Source: Pseudomonas sp. S31 (lineage in GTDB: Bacteria; Pseudomonadota; Gammaproteobacteria; Pseudomonadales; Pseudomonadaceae). Taken from it: a stretch of DNA of 64,000 nt. The notes beneath the pieces are model-generated. The model was not told the origin of the DNA, ran no database searches, and was given only the letters and a program-made list of their open reading frames with translations. This document shows, piece by piece, positions 26,479-34,664 of this stretch. A program made the position numbers and the translations under genes. The stretch covers positions 496,001 through 560,000 of the forward strand of contig NZ_JACVVE010000001.1 of assembly GCF_016648105.1 (NCBI RefSeq), written 5' to 3'. Within the stretch, counting starts at the first letter, position 1; every line of letters begins with the position of its first letter.

Positions 26479-26990
26479 GACAACAGCGCCCGTGCCGCAC
26501 GCAAATCGAGCATGGCGCGGATCAGGTGGCGCTCCACCGCTGACAGCGAGATGCCCAGCAGCTTGGCGATCTCGGTCTGGCGCCGGCCTTCGATGCGTGC
26601 CAGCCAGAACACCTCGCGGCAACGCGGTGGTAAGCAATCGAGAATGCGTTGCAGGGCGTCCAGGCGCTGGGCCAGGTCTGCCAGGTGTTCAGCCGACGGC
26701 GAGACACCGGCTTCGCCGGCGACGACCATCAACGGTTCGAGCGCGCCCTCTCCCTCGGGCAAACCGACATAGCGACGCGCCTCACGGTAATGGTCGATCA
26801 GCACCGAGTGGGCGATTCGCCGCAGGTAGGCATTGGGTTGCTCGATCGGCCGACGCTGGGACGCCAGCACGAAGCGGACGAAGGCATCGTGCAGCACGTC
26901 ACAGGCGCGTTGCATGCACTGGGTCTGCCGTCCGATGCCCAGCAGCAAGTCCGAATATGCCCACTGCAAATTGATGCCTTTCCACTCCAT
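26475..26990 (-). CDS. FecI-type ECF sigma factor
   Basis: 171 residues. Region 2 includes VLHDAFVRFVLASQRRPIEQ and PNAYLRRIAHSVLIDHYREA. Region 4 includes LPPRCREVFWLARIEGRRQT and EIAKLLGISLSAVERHLIRA, the DNA-binding helix-turn-helix. It should direct polymerase to the receptor gene at 23101-25482 when iron is low and siderophore is bound. ATG 26990 gives the usual ECF length; an in-frame ATG at 27044 would put the N-terminus against the Fur box. A Fur site at 27049-27067 shows iron control. Confidence 0.92.
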   Translation of the reverse strand: MEWKGINLQWAYSDLLLGIGRQTQCMQRACDVLHDAFVRFVLASQRRPIEQPNAYLRRIAHSVLIDHYREARRYVGLPEGEGALEPLMVVAGEAGVSPSAEHLADLAQRLDALQRILDCLPPRCREVFWLARIEGRRQTEIAKLLGISLSAVERHLIRAMLDLRAARALLS

Positions 26991-27048
26991 TGCCTGATCC
27001 CCTGTGCAGCACGAGGACGGATCATAGGCAGCCAGGGGCGCCATGGCA

Positions 27049-27067
27049 AATGGGAATCATTCTTCAT
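27049..27067. promoter_or_regulatory. Fur box upstream of the ECF sigma factor gene
   Basis: The sequence AATGGGAATCATTCTTCAT is a near-perfect inverted repeat around GAATCATTC and closely matches the Fur consensus form AATGAGAATNATTCTCATT. It lies 59 bp upstream of the chosen sigma factor start, where it would overlap the promoter. Iron-loaded Fur should repress the fecI-fecR pair. Confidence 0.8.
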
Positions 27068-27093
27068 GATGATCCACAATCCGGACTTTTCAT

Positions 27094-27963
27094 CTACTGG
27101 GCGTATTTCTTGGCCCCGGCAACACAGATGACCGCGCCCAGCGTCACCACGACCATCATCCAGCTGACGTGCTCGTGCAGCAGCAACGCTGCCAGCCCAA
27201 GCCCCATGAACGGCTGGAAAAGCTGCAGTTGGCCCACCGCCGCGATGCCTCCTTGGACGAGCCCTCGGTACCAGAACACGAACCCGATCAGCATGCTGAA
27301 CAGTGAAACATAACCGAAGCTGAACCACGCCGGCGCGCTGACCTTGGCGAAGGCATCAGCCGCGGGAAGATTGGCGACAGTCAGCAGCAACATGAACGGC
27401 AATGCCACCAGCAGTGCCCAACAGATCACCTGCCAACCACCCAGTTTCCTCGACAGCCGCGCCCCTTCCGCATAGCCCAGCCCACAAACCACCACCGCAG
27501 CCATCATCAACAGGTCGCCCACCGCCGACGCCTCGCCACCATTGATCAACGCATAGCCCACGACCAACCCGGCACCAAGCAACGAGAACAACCAGAACAG
27601 TGGCCTAGGTCGTTCACCGCCCCGCAGCACGGCAAATCCTGCGGTACACAGCGGCAGCAGCCCGACAAAAACGATGGAATGGGCCGAGGTAACGTGCTGC
27701 AGGGCCAGTGCCGTCAGCAGCGGGAACCCGATGACCACCCCAAGCGCTGTCACCGCCAATGACGACAGATCAGCACGTTCTGGTCGAGGCTGGCGCAGCA
27801 CAAGCAGGAAAAGCGCACCCAACAGGGCAGCAATCGTTGCCCTGGCACAGGTCAGGAACGTCGGTTCGAAGGCCGCCACTGCCACACGTGTTGCCGGTAA
27901 TGAGCCTGCAAAAATGGCGACGCCTATGAAGCCGTTGATCCACCCGCTTGTTGATTTTTCCAT
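27094..27963 (-). CDS. EamA/DMT-family transporter
   Basis: A 289-residue inner-membrane protein with about ten hydrophobic helices in two EamA repeats. The first starts GWINGFIGVAIFAGSLPATR. Typical residues are seen in FEPTFLTCARATIAALLGAL and in the second repeat GYVSLFSMLIGFVFWYRGLV, followed by GGIAAVGQLQLFQPFMGLGL. Members export metabolites or amino acids. It is divergent from the MocR-type regulator at 28085, with 121 bp between them, so that regulator probably controls it. The substrate is unknown. Confidence 0.9.
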   Translation of the reverse strand: MEKSTSGWINGFIGVAIFAGSLPATRVAVAAFEPTFLTCARATIAALLGALFLLVLRQPRPERADLSSLAVTALGVVIGFPLLTALALQHVTSAHSIVFVGLLPLCTAGFAVLRGGERPRPLFWLFSLLGAGLVVGYALINGGEASAVGDLLMMAAVVVCGLGYAEGARLSRKLGGWQVICWALLVALPFMLLLTVANLPAADAFAKVSAPAWFSFGYVSLFSMLIGFVFWYRGLVQGGIAAVGQLQLFQPFMGLGLAALLLHEHVSWMMVVVTLGAVICVAGAKKYAQ

Positions 27964-28024
27964 ACCTGAGCCCTCGATAAACGAGGCCTCAGTACATCAC
28001 TGACACGCTTACCGAGGCCACGTA

Positions 28025-28078
28025 CAATCCAATACAGTTGAGCCGAACTGTTATGCCTATCAATCCAGTACAGTCGAG
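28025..28078. promoter_or_regulatory. Repeat-rich operator between the EamA gene and the MocR-type regulator
   Basis: Two direct 18-base copies are present: CAATCCAATACAGTTGAG at 28025-28042 and CAATCCAGTACAGTCGAG at 28061-28078 (two mismatches, 36 bp start to start). The first copy is also one half of an inverted repeat ACAGTT-N6-AACTGT at 28034-28051. MocR-type regulators usually bind direct or inverted repeats next to their own gene. The second copy ends 6 bp before the regulator ATG, fitting autorepression. Confidence 0.7.
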
Positions 28079-28084
28079 GGTGCG

Positions 28085-29467
28085 ATGAAACGGAGCGGAA
28101 CGCGAATCCGAACGGTCATGGGTGAAATCCAATCCAGGATAGCCTCTCGAACCTACACACCCGGCGCGAGAATTCCATCCGTCCGCGCAATGGCTCAGAC
28201 CATGCAGGTATCGGTTTCTACCGTGCTCGAGGCCTATGAGCGGTTGATGGCAGAGGGTGTGCTCAGCTCTCGGCCGGGCTCTGGCTTCTACGTGGCGGGG
28301 CCAGTGGCGCCGCTGGCACTCACCGAACTCGGGCCCCGGCTCGATCGTGCCGTCGACCCGCTGTGGATCTCGCGCCAGTCGCTTGAAACCGCCAGCGATG
28401 GATTGAAGCCAGGGTGCGGCTGGCTACCCCCGTCCTGGCTGTACGAAACGGGCATGCGTAAAGCGCTGCGGGTCGCTGCCCGTGCCGACACCGCGCAGTT
28501 GGCTGAATATGCTTCACCGCTGGGACACCCGCCCCTCAGGCAGTTCTTGTCGCGACGGCTGGCAGGCATAGGGATCGAAGCCCCGCTGGAACAGATCATG
28601 CTCACCGACTCCGGCACGCACGCCATCGACCTGATTTTCCGTTTCCTGCTGCAACCGGGAGACACGGTCCTGGTCGACGACCCCTGCTATTTCAATTTTC
28701 ACGCACTACTCAAAGCCCATAGGGTGAACGTCGTAGGCGTTCCCTACACGCGAACAGGCCCAGACATCGATGCATTCGGCACCGCCCTGCTGGAGCACGC
28801 TCCCCGGTTGTACATAACCAATTCCGGCATTCACAACCCAACCGGGGCCACTCTGTCTCCCGTCATAGCTCACAGGCTGCTGAAGCTGGCGGACAGCTCT
28901 GATCTGGTGATTGTAGAGGACGACATCTTCGGCGATTTCGAAACCACGCCCGCGCCACGACTGTCAGCCTTCGATGGGCTTTCTCGCGTCATCCAGATCG
29001 GTAGCTTTTCCAAGACCATTTCCGCTTCGATTCGATGCGGCTACATCGCGGCGCGCGGTGAGTGGATCGAGAGCCTGGTCGATCTCAAGATTGCGACGAC
29101 CTTCGGCGCGGGACGCCTGGCCGCGAACATCATCCATCAAGCCATTACCGACAGCGGCTACCGAAAGCACATGGACAGCGTTCGCCTTCGGTTGGCCGAG
29201 GAAATGGACAGGACGGTCGCCAGGCTCAAGGCCATCGGTATCAAGCCCTGGATGATTCCCCAGGCTGGCATGTATCTATGGTGCCAACTCCCTCAAGGGA
29301 AGGATGCAGCAACGCTGGCCAGGGCTTGTTTGAATGAAGGCGTCGTGCTGGCGCCCGGCAATGCTTTCAGCCAGTCCCTGACTGCGGGCGATTTCCTCCG
29401 TTTCAATGTTGCGCAATCGGGGGACGCGAAGATCTATGACGTGTTGGCGCGGGCGCTGGGGCGTTAG
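28085..29467 (+). CDS. MocR-family regulator (GntR wHTH fused to PLP aminotransferase domain)
   Basis: 460 residues. The N-terminal GntR winged helix (about 1-75) shows ARIPSVRAMAQTMQVSVSTV and RLMAEGVLSSRPGSGFYVAG. The rest is a class I aminotransferase-like domain with NSGIHNPTGATLSPVIAHRL, the EDDIFGDF acidic site, and the PLP lysine in GSFSKTISASIRCGY. Such proteins use PLP with an amine or amino acid as effector. It is divergent from the EamA transporter, a common pairing in which the regulator senses the exported amino compound. The ligand is not readable. Confidence 0.92.
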   Translation: MKRSGTRIRTVMGEIQSRIASRTYTPGARIPSVRAMAQTMQVSVSTVLEAYERLMAEGVLSSRPGSGFYVAGPVAPLALTELGPRLDRAVDPLWISRQSLETASDGLKPGCGWLPPSWLYETGMRKALRVAARADTAQLAEYASPLGHPPLRQFLSRRLAGIGIEAPLEQIMLTDSGTHAIDLIFRFLLQPGDTVLVDDPCYFNFHALLKAHRVNVVGVPYTRTGPDIDAFGTALLEHAPRLYITNSGIHNPTGATLSPVIAHRLLKLADSSDLVIVEDDIFGDFETTPAPRLSAFDGLSRVIQIGSFSKTISASIRCGYIAARGEWIESLVDLKIATTFGAGRLAANIIHQAITDSGYRKHMDSVRLRLAEEMDRTVARLKAIGIKPWMIPQAGMYLWCQLPQGKDAATLARACLNEGVVLAPGNAFSQSLTAGDFLRFNVAQSGDAKIYDVLARALGR

Positions 29468-29729
29468 CTGAAACTGTCCAACTTTTCGGAGGCAGTCCAC
29501 TCTGTAGGAGCGGGTTTACCCGCGAAGCAGGCGCCGCGGTGGATGGCACCGGCTGTGCCGGTGTTCGCGGGTAAACCCGCTCCTACAAAAATTGCTATAG
29601 GCTCAACGGCAACAATGGATCGAAAGCTTTCATTCACGACCGGTTGCCTTCGACCCATGGTTCCCCTAATCCGGCGAAGCCGTGCCAGACGTTCGCGGCG
29701 GTACGACGCCTCCGTTGCCCAAGACGCTT
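29468..29729. other. Convergent intergenic region with REP pair
   Basis: 262 bp between the 3' ends of the MocR-type and GMC genes. It holds the inverted REP pair at 29503-29587. The remaining 140 bp to the GMC stop show no gene or strong structure. Confidence 0.5.
29503..29587. repeat. Inverted pair of P. putida-type REP elements
   Basis: A 24-base arm (29503-29526, core GAGCGGGTTTACCCGCGAA) is mirrored exactly at 29564-29587. The 37-base spacer holds another perfect hairpin, CACCGGC-TGT-GCCGGTG (29547-29563). The GCGGGTAAACCCGCTCCTAC core is the well-known extragenic palindrome of P. putida. Placed between two converging 3' ends, it can form a long bidirectional stem-loop and may stabilise or end both transcripts. 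The RAYT transposase that spreads REPs is not in the window. Confidence 0.85.
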
Positions 29730-31328
29730 CTACCGATGCTGGCCATCCTCGATGATCAGCTCCGCCGCCCGCTCGGCCACCGCCATCACCGCGCCCTGGA
29801 TGTTGCCCGATACCATCGACGGCATCACCGAGGCATCCACCACCCTCAGCCCCTGCAAGCCATGCACCTTCAATCGCGAATCCACCACCGCGCCAGGGCC
29901 TTCGCCCATCCTGCAGGTGCCGATCGGGTGATAGATGGTCTGCCCGGTGCGGCGCGCGAACTCCAACCACTGTCCGTCGCTCCGTGCATCCTGCCCAGGG
30001 CTGGTTTCCGCTTCCACGTAACGCGCCATGGCAGGCTGCATGACGATGCGGCGGGCGATCTTCATGCCTTCGACGATGCATCGCTGGTCCTCTGGCTCGG
30101 CCAGCATGTTCGGGCGAATGGCGGGCATCGCATTTCGGTCGCTGCTCTCTATATGCACCGAGCCCATCGACTTGGGCCGCAACTGGCTGACGCCGATGGT
30201 CATGCCCGGGTGCCGGTCGAGCACGCGGTTGGCCGCATTGGCGTAGCTGGCGTGGACGAAGAAGTACTGCACGTCCGGGGTCGGCAGCCGCGGGTCGGTC
30301 TTGACGAAGCCATGGACCAGTCCGGTGCCCAGGGTGAGGATGCCCGTGCGCCGGGTGAAGTACTCGGTCACTGCCAGGCCCAGGCGCCATCCGCGGGCAA
30401 GCTGGTTGAGCGTGACCACATCCTTCATGCGCCAGTTCATGCGGGTGGCGAAGTGGTCGATGTAGTTCTCCCCTACCCCGCGCAGTTCGTGGCGCAACGG
30501 CACCCCTGCAGCCTTCAGCACCCCGGTGTTGCCGATGCCGGACAACTCCAGCAATTGCGGTGACTGAATGGCGCCCGCGCAGAGGATGACTTCGACATTG
30601 GCCTTGACCGTGACTTCGCGGCCGCCGTGCTGATAGGTCACGCCAACGCAGCGGTTGCCTTGCAGGTCGATGCGCAGCACGTGCGCGTGGGTCACGATAC
30701 TGAGGTTGGCTCTGGCGCGGGCTGGCTTGAGGTAGCCGTCCACCACGCTCCAGCGTCGGCCGTCCTTCTGCGCCACCTGGTAGTAGCCGAAGCCCGTCTG
30801 GTCGTGGCCGTTGTAATCCTCGTTGTAGGGCTGGCCATCCTGCGCGGCGGCCTCGAGGAAGGCACTCGAAAGGGGAAAACGTTCGCTGACCTGATGGATA
30901 TGCATGGGCCCCTCGTGCCCGCGGCTGGCATCACCCTGCGCATAGTTCTCGAAGCGCTTGAAGTAAGGCTCGAGGGTTTTGAAATTCCAGCCCTTTGCGC
31001 CTGTCGCGGCCCAGGCGTCATAGTCGCCGGGCTGCCCGCGGACGTAGATCATGCCGTTGATCAGGGTCGAGCCGCCCAGCCCTCGGCCGCGTGGCACCGC
31101 GATCTCACGGTCGTAGGTGCTGGCCTCGGGCTTGGTCTTGAAGTTCCAGTTGAAGCGCTGGTCGACCATCAACTTGCTGAACCCTGCCGGGATCGGGATC
31201 CACCGGCCATTGGGCTCGCCACCCGCCTCCAGCACCAGCACGCTGTGCTTGCCCGAGGCGCTCAGCCGGTTGGCGAGAATGCACCCGGCCGTGCCACCGC
31301 CTACGATCACATAGTCATGGTTGTGCAT
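29730..31328 (-). CDS. GMC-family FAD oxidoreductase (choline/alcohol dehydrogenase-like)
   Basis: 532 residues. The FAD-binding Rossmann motif is DYVIVGGGTAGCILANRLSA at the N-terminus. GMC signature 1 is seen in PRGRGLGGSTLINGMIYVRG and signature 2 near CAGAIQSPQLLELSGIG. The C-terminal catalytic region has YHPIGTCRMG (active-site His) and MPSMVSGNIQGAVMAVAER. These enzymes oxidise primary alcohols to aldehydes with a quinone or oxygen acceptor. Its start overlaps the stop of the shikimate-dehydrogenase-like gene by 14 bp and an aldehyde dehydrogenase follows upstream, so alcohol-aldehyde-acid oxidation is likely. The substrate is unknown. Confidence 0.92.
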   Translation of the reverse strand: MHNHDYVIVGGGTAGCILANRLSASGKHSVLVLEAGGEPNGRWIPIPAGFSKLMVDQRFNWNFKTKPEASTYDREIAVPRGRGLGGSTLINGMIYVRGQPGDYDAWAATGAKGWNFKTLEPYFKRFENYAQGDASRGHEGPMHIHQVSERFPLSSAFLEAAAQDGQPYNEDYNGHDQTGFGYYQVAQKDGRRWSVVDGYLKPARARANLSIVTHAHVLRIDLQGNRCVGVTYQHGGREVTVKANVEVILCAGAIQSPQLLELSGIGNTGVLKAAGVPLRHELRGVGENYIDHFATRMNWRMKDVVTLNQLARGWRLGLAVTEYFTRRTGILTLGTGLVHGFVKTDPRLPTPDVQYFFVHASYANAANRVLDRHPGMTIGVSQLRPKSMGSVHIESSDRNAMPAIRPNMLAEPEDQRCIVEGMKIARRIVMQPAMARYVEAETSPGQDARSDGQWLEFARRTGQTIYHPIGTCRMGEGPGAVVDSRLKVHGLQGLRVVDASVMPSMVSGNIQGAVMAVAERAAELIIEDGQHR

Positions 31329-32160
31329 GGGCGGCCCTCGCTTCTTCGCTGGCAGCGCTCATGGCAGCGGCCATCAGCTCGACCTGGCACTGCAACATGG
31401 GGCGGCCCAGGTGCACGCGGCAGCCACGTTCGGCTGCAGCCACCAGCAACGGCGTGTGCTCGGGCTGCATGATGATTTCCGCGACGATCTGCTCGCGGCC
31501 CAGGCGCTGCACGTCACAGGGGTAGTCGTCGTCCTCGCGCAGGCCCATGGAGGTGGCATTGACCACCAGGTCGTGAGCGGACGGGTCGGCCGAGCCGACG
31601 GCAAAGGTGACCGCTGGGAACAGGCCGGCCAATCGCTCGACCAGGCCTTGGGCCTTGGCCCGGGTGCGGTTGGCGATGGTTAGCCTGGCAACGCCAGCCT
31701 CGGCCAGGGCAAAGGCAATGGCTTGCGCGGCCCCGCCTGCGCCCGCCAGGTACACCGACTTGCCTGCGGGCTCGATGGCTGCCCGGCGCAAACCTGCGAC
31801 AAAGCCGAGGCCGTCGAGCATGTCGCCATGCAGCCGGCCATCGGCCTGGCGGCGCACCACGTTGACCGCACCGACCAGCGCCGCCGCCGGCGATACGCTG
31901 TCACACAAGGGCAGCATGGCGCCTTTGTGCGGTACCGTGACCACGAAACCATCGAGGTTGCGCAAGGCGCGCAGGCCCTGTACGGCTTCGGCCAACTGCT
32001 CGGGGCCGATATGCAGCGGGACCATCACCCGGTCATCGCCGCGCACTGCCATCAGGGCGTTGATCTCCTGCGGGGTCTTAACGTGGTGGATCGGGTCGGC
32101 GACGATGGCGAACAGTCGCGTGTGCCCAGTGATCGCCTGGGGTAGTACGGGTTTGTTCAT
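31315..32160 (-). CDS. Shikimate dehydrogenase-like NAD(P) oxidoreductase with altered substrate loop
   Basis: 281 residues with the AroE/YdiB fold. The catalytic Lys is in GFVVTVPHKG and the catalytic Asp in HGDMLDGLGFVAGL; the nucleotide loop is YLAGAGGAAQAIAFALA with TIANRTRAKA after it. The usual N-terminal shikimate-carboxylate loop (HSxSP, two Ser) reads HHVKTP here, so both Ser are replaced. This argues for a different substrate in a catabolic pathway. ATG 32160 was chosen; a GTG at 32169 overlapping the aldehyde dehydrogenase stop is possible. It lies inside a catabolic operon rather than near aro genes. Confidence 0.85.
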   Translation of the reverse strand: MNKPVLPQAITGHTRLFAIVADPIHHVKTPQEINALMAVRGDDRVMVPLHIGPEQLAEAVQGLRALRNLDGFVVTVPHKGAMLPLCDSVSPAAALVGAVNVVRRQADGRLHGDMLDGLGFVAGLRRAAIEPAGKSVYLAGAGGAAQAIAFALAEAGVARLTIANRTRAKAQGLVERLAGLFPAVTFAVGSADPSAHDLVVNATSMGLREDDDYPCDVQRLGREQIVAEIIMQPEHTPLLVAAAERGCRVHLGRPMLQCQVELMAAAMSAASEEARAAHAQP

Positions 32161-32165
32161 GAGGT

Positions 32166-33599
32166 TCACGCCTGGGTGTAGGTGGTCTTGATCGCGGTGT
32201 AGAACTCGCGCGCATAGGGGCCTTGCTCGCGTGCGCCATAGCTCGAGCCCTTGCGCCCGCCAAAGGGGGCGTTGTAGTCGACGCCGGCGGTGGGCACATT
32301 GACCATCACCATGCCGGCCGTGGAGCGGGCCTTGAAGTCGCTGGCGTGCTTGAGCGAGGCGGTGCAGATACCGGATGACAGGCCGAATTCAGTGTCGTTG
32401 GCCAGCTCCAGCGCGTGCTCGTAATCCCTCGCGCGCAGCACGCTGGCGACCGGGCCGAAGACTTCCTCGCGGTTGATGCGCATGTGGTTTTCGGTGTCGA
32501 CGATCAGCGCCGGGGTCAGGTAGTGGCCCGGGGTCTGGCGCTCGATGCGCTCGCCGCCGGCCAGCAGCCGCCCGCCTTCACGCTGGGCGATGTCGATGTA
32601 GTCGCAGTTCTGCTGCAACTGGCTGGCAGAGACCACCGGACCGATGTCGGTACCCGCCTTGAGCGCGTTATCGACCTTGAGCGCGGCGAGGCGCTCGACC
32701 ACCGCCGCGACGAACCGGTCGTGCAGGGCCTCTTCGACGATCAGGCGGCTGGACGCCGTGCAACGCTGGCCGGTGGAAAAGAACGCACCCTGTACAGCCA
32801 CCTCGACGGCCTGTTCGAGGTGGGCATCGTTGAGCACCACCAACGGGTTCTTGCCACCCATCTCCAGCTGCACCTTGGCCCCACGGCTCATGCAGGCGAT
32901 GCCCACGGCTCGCCCCGTCTGCGTCGAGCCGGTGAACGACACGGCGTGCACCTTGGGGTGCCGGGCGAGCACCTCGCCCACCTGCGAGCCAGCGCCCATC
33001 ACCAGATTGAACACCCCGGCCGGCAATTGCCCGGCACGCACGATGATCTCGGCCAACGCCCAGGCGCTGCCAGGCACCAGGTCGGCCGGCTTGAACACCA
33101 CCGCATTGCCGTAGGCCAGCGCCGGTGCGATCTTCCAGGCAGGAATGGCGATGGGGAAATTCCACGGCGTGATGATGCCGACCACGCCCTCGGGCTCGCG
33201 TCGCACTTCTGCCTCCACACCCGGGCGGATGCTCGCCAGGCGCTCGCCCGACAAGCGCAGCGCCTCGCCGGCGAAGAACTTGAACACCCGCCCGGCGCGG
33301 GTCGCTTCGCCGATACCTTCGGCCAGCGTCTTGCCCTCTTCACGGGCCAGCAGGTAACCCAACTCGTCCTTGCGGGCAAGCACCTCCGTGCCGATGCGGT
33401 CCAGCGCATCGGCACGCTGCTCCGCGGTCATCCGCGCCCAGCGGGGTTGGGCAGCGTGGGCCGCATCCACGGCCTGCTCGGCCTGATGCGCGCTGGCCCT
33501 GGCGTACTCGCCGACCACGTCGTTCGTATCCGAAGGGTTGATGTTGCGGTTGATGCTGCTCCCTTCGACCCATTCGCCAGCGATGTAATTGTTGTTCAT
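32166..33599 (-). CDS. Aldehyde dehydrogenase (possibly ketoglutarate-semialdehyde type)
   Basis: 477 residues of the NAD(P)-dependent aldehyde dehydrogenase superfamily. Seen: IITPWNFPIAIPAWKIAPAL (cofactor binding), FTGSTQTGRAVG, catalytic Glu in KVQLEMGGKNPLVVL and catalytic Cys in FFSTGQRCTASSRLIV. The C-terminus has PFGGRKGSSYGAREQG. This ending resembles alpha-ketoglutarate-semialdehyde dehydrogenases, but that subgroup call is tentative. ATG 33597-33599 starts the conserved N-terminus (NNNYIAGEWVEG). First gene of the three-enzyme operon, downstream of the LacI-LysR pair with a 156 bp gap that contains a strong stem-loop. Confidence 0.9.
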   Translation of the reverse strand: MNNNYIAGEWVEGSSINRNINPSDTNDVVGEYARASAHQAEQAVDAAHAAQPRWARMTAEQRADALDRIGTEVLARKDELGYLLAREEGKTLAEGIGEATRAGRVFKFFAGEALRLSGERLASIRPGVEAEVRREPEGVVGIITPWNFPIAIPAWKIAPALAYGNAVVFKPADLVPGSAWALAEIIVRAGQLPAGVFNLVMGAGSQVGEVLARHPKVHAVSFTGSTQTGRAVGIACMSRGAKVQLEMGGKNPLVVLNDAHLEQAVEVAVQGAFFSTGQRCTASSRLIVEEALHDRFVAAVVERLAALKVDNALKAGTDIGPVVSASQLQQNCDYIDIAQREGGRLLAGGERIERQTPGHYLTPALIVDTENHMRINREEVFGPVASVLRARDYEHALELANDTEFGLSSGICTASLKHASDFKARSTAGMVMVNVPTAGVDYNAPFGGRKGSSYGAREQGPYAREFYTAIKTTYTQA

Positions 33600-33710
33600 G
33601 GCCTTTTCCGAAACAGAGTGTCGAGACTGATTCGGCCAGGGTTCATGTGTTGCACGTGCGTCCTGGCCGACCGTGTGAACACCATAATCGGGCCAGGCCG
33701 ACACCAGGTA

Positions 33711-33745
33711 TGACGCCCAGGCAAAGCAGGTTTGCCTGAGCGTCA
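33711..33745. terminator. Strong stem-loop after the LacI-LysR operon
   Basis: Arms of 15 bases (33711-33725 and 33731-33745, one mismatch) with the 5-base loop GCAGG. It starts 11 bases after the LysR stop on the minus strand. No T-run follows, so it may be a weak or Rho-assisted terminator, or a block between the regulator and enzyme operons. Confidence 0.5.
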
Positions 33746-33755
33746 ATGCAAGTCG

Positions 33756-34664
33756 TCAGAGCCCCCAGGGGTGCGCGGCGATTCGCTGTTCGATGGCGCG
33801 GATGAACGCCCTGATGCGTGGGCTGAGGTTCTTGCGGTTGGGGTACACCAGGTAGATGGGCTGGGCGATGCCGGGCCGGTACTCTTCCAGCACCGGCACC
33901 AGGCGGCCGGCCTTGAGGTCGTCGCCGATGTGGAAATCCGCCAGCCGAACGATGCCGCCTCCGTTGAGGGCAATGGAGCGCAGCAAGTCGCCCTGGGTGA
34001 AGGTGGAACGCGGCTGCACCGGCACGATGGTGGTTTCGCCCTGATACTCGTAGCCCCAGGTGTTCCAGGGGCTGTCGAAAGCGAAGTGGTAGCAGTCGTG
34101 GCGTAGCAGGTCTGCTGGTGTCTGTGGGCAGCCACGTTGCGCCAGGTAGGCCGGCGCCGCGCAGGTGATCCAGTGGGCTTCACCCATGCGCCGCGCCACC
34201 CGTGACGAATCGGGCAGCACGCCGCTGTGGATGGCGATGTCCAGGCCCTGGTCGAACTGATCGACGTACTGCGCGCCCACTTCGATTTCCACCGACAAGC
34301 CGGGGTTGGCGGCCAGGAACTCGGGCAGCCAGGGGATGATCTGGTGCTTGGCGAAGGTGGCCATGGTGTGGATGCGCAAGGTGCCGCTGAGCCTTGCTGG
34401 AAAGGCTTCGGCCAGCGAGTCGGCCTCGGCCATGGCGTCCATCACGGCACGCGCGCTGCGCAAGTAGACCTTGCCTTCCTCGGTCAGGCTCAGGTGGCGA
34501 GTGCCACGCTGGAACAGCCGCACTGCCAGGCGGTCTTCCAGGCGAGTGACCAACTTGCTCACCGCCGAGGGCGTGAGCTCGTTGGCGCGGGCGGCCGCCG
34601 AGAAGCTGCCGTGCTCTGTGGCCCAGAGAAACGCCAGCATCTGCGCGTAGTTTTCCTTGCTCAC
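33756..34664 (-). CDS. LysR-family transcriptional regulator
   Basis: 302 residues. The N-terminal winged helix includes GSFSAAARANELTPSAVSKL and VTRLEDRLAVRLFQRGTRHL. The effector domain begins near GTLRIHTMATFAKHQIIPWL. It belongs to the CrgA/DmlR-like branch. Its start overlaps the LacI gene stop by 4 bp, so both regulators are made together, an unusual combination. It probably controls the ALDH-AroE-GMC operon just downstream; the effector is unknown. Confidence 0.92.
   Translation of the reverse strand: MSKENYAQMLAFLWATEHGSFSAAARANELTPSAVSKLVTRLEDRLAVRLFQRGTRHLSLTEEGKVYLRSARAVMDAMAEADSLAEAFPARLSGTLRIHTMATFAKHQIIPWLPEFLAANPGLSVEIEVGAQYVDQFDQGLDIAIHSGVLPDSSRVARRMGEAHWITCAAPAYLAQRGCPQTPADLLRHDCYHFAFDSPWNTWGYEYQGETTIVPVQPRSTFTQGDLLRSIALNGGGIVRLADFHIGDDLKAGRLVPVLEEYRPGIAQPIYLVYPNRKNLSPRIRAFIRAIEQRIAAHPWGL

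Noticed and set aside
29464..30390. 308-codon minus-strand frame over the 3' part of the GMC gene and the REP pair
   Set aside because: It shares the strand but not the frame of the GMC gene, and it runs through the REP palindromes; low-complexity translation.
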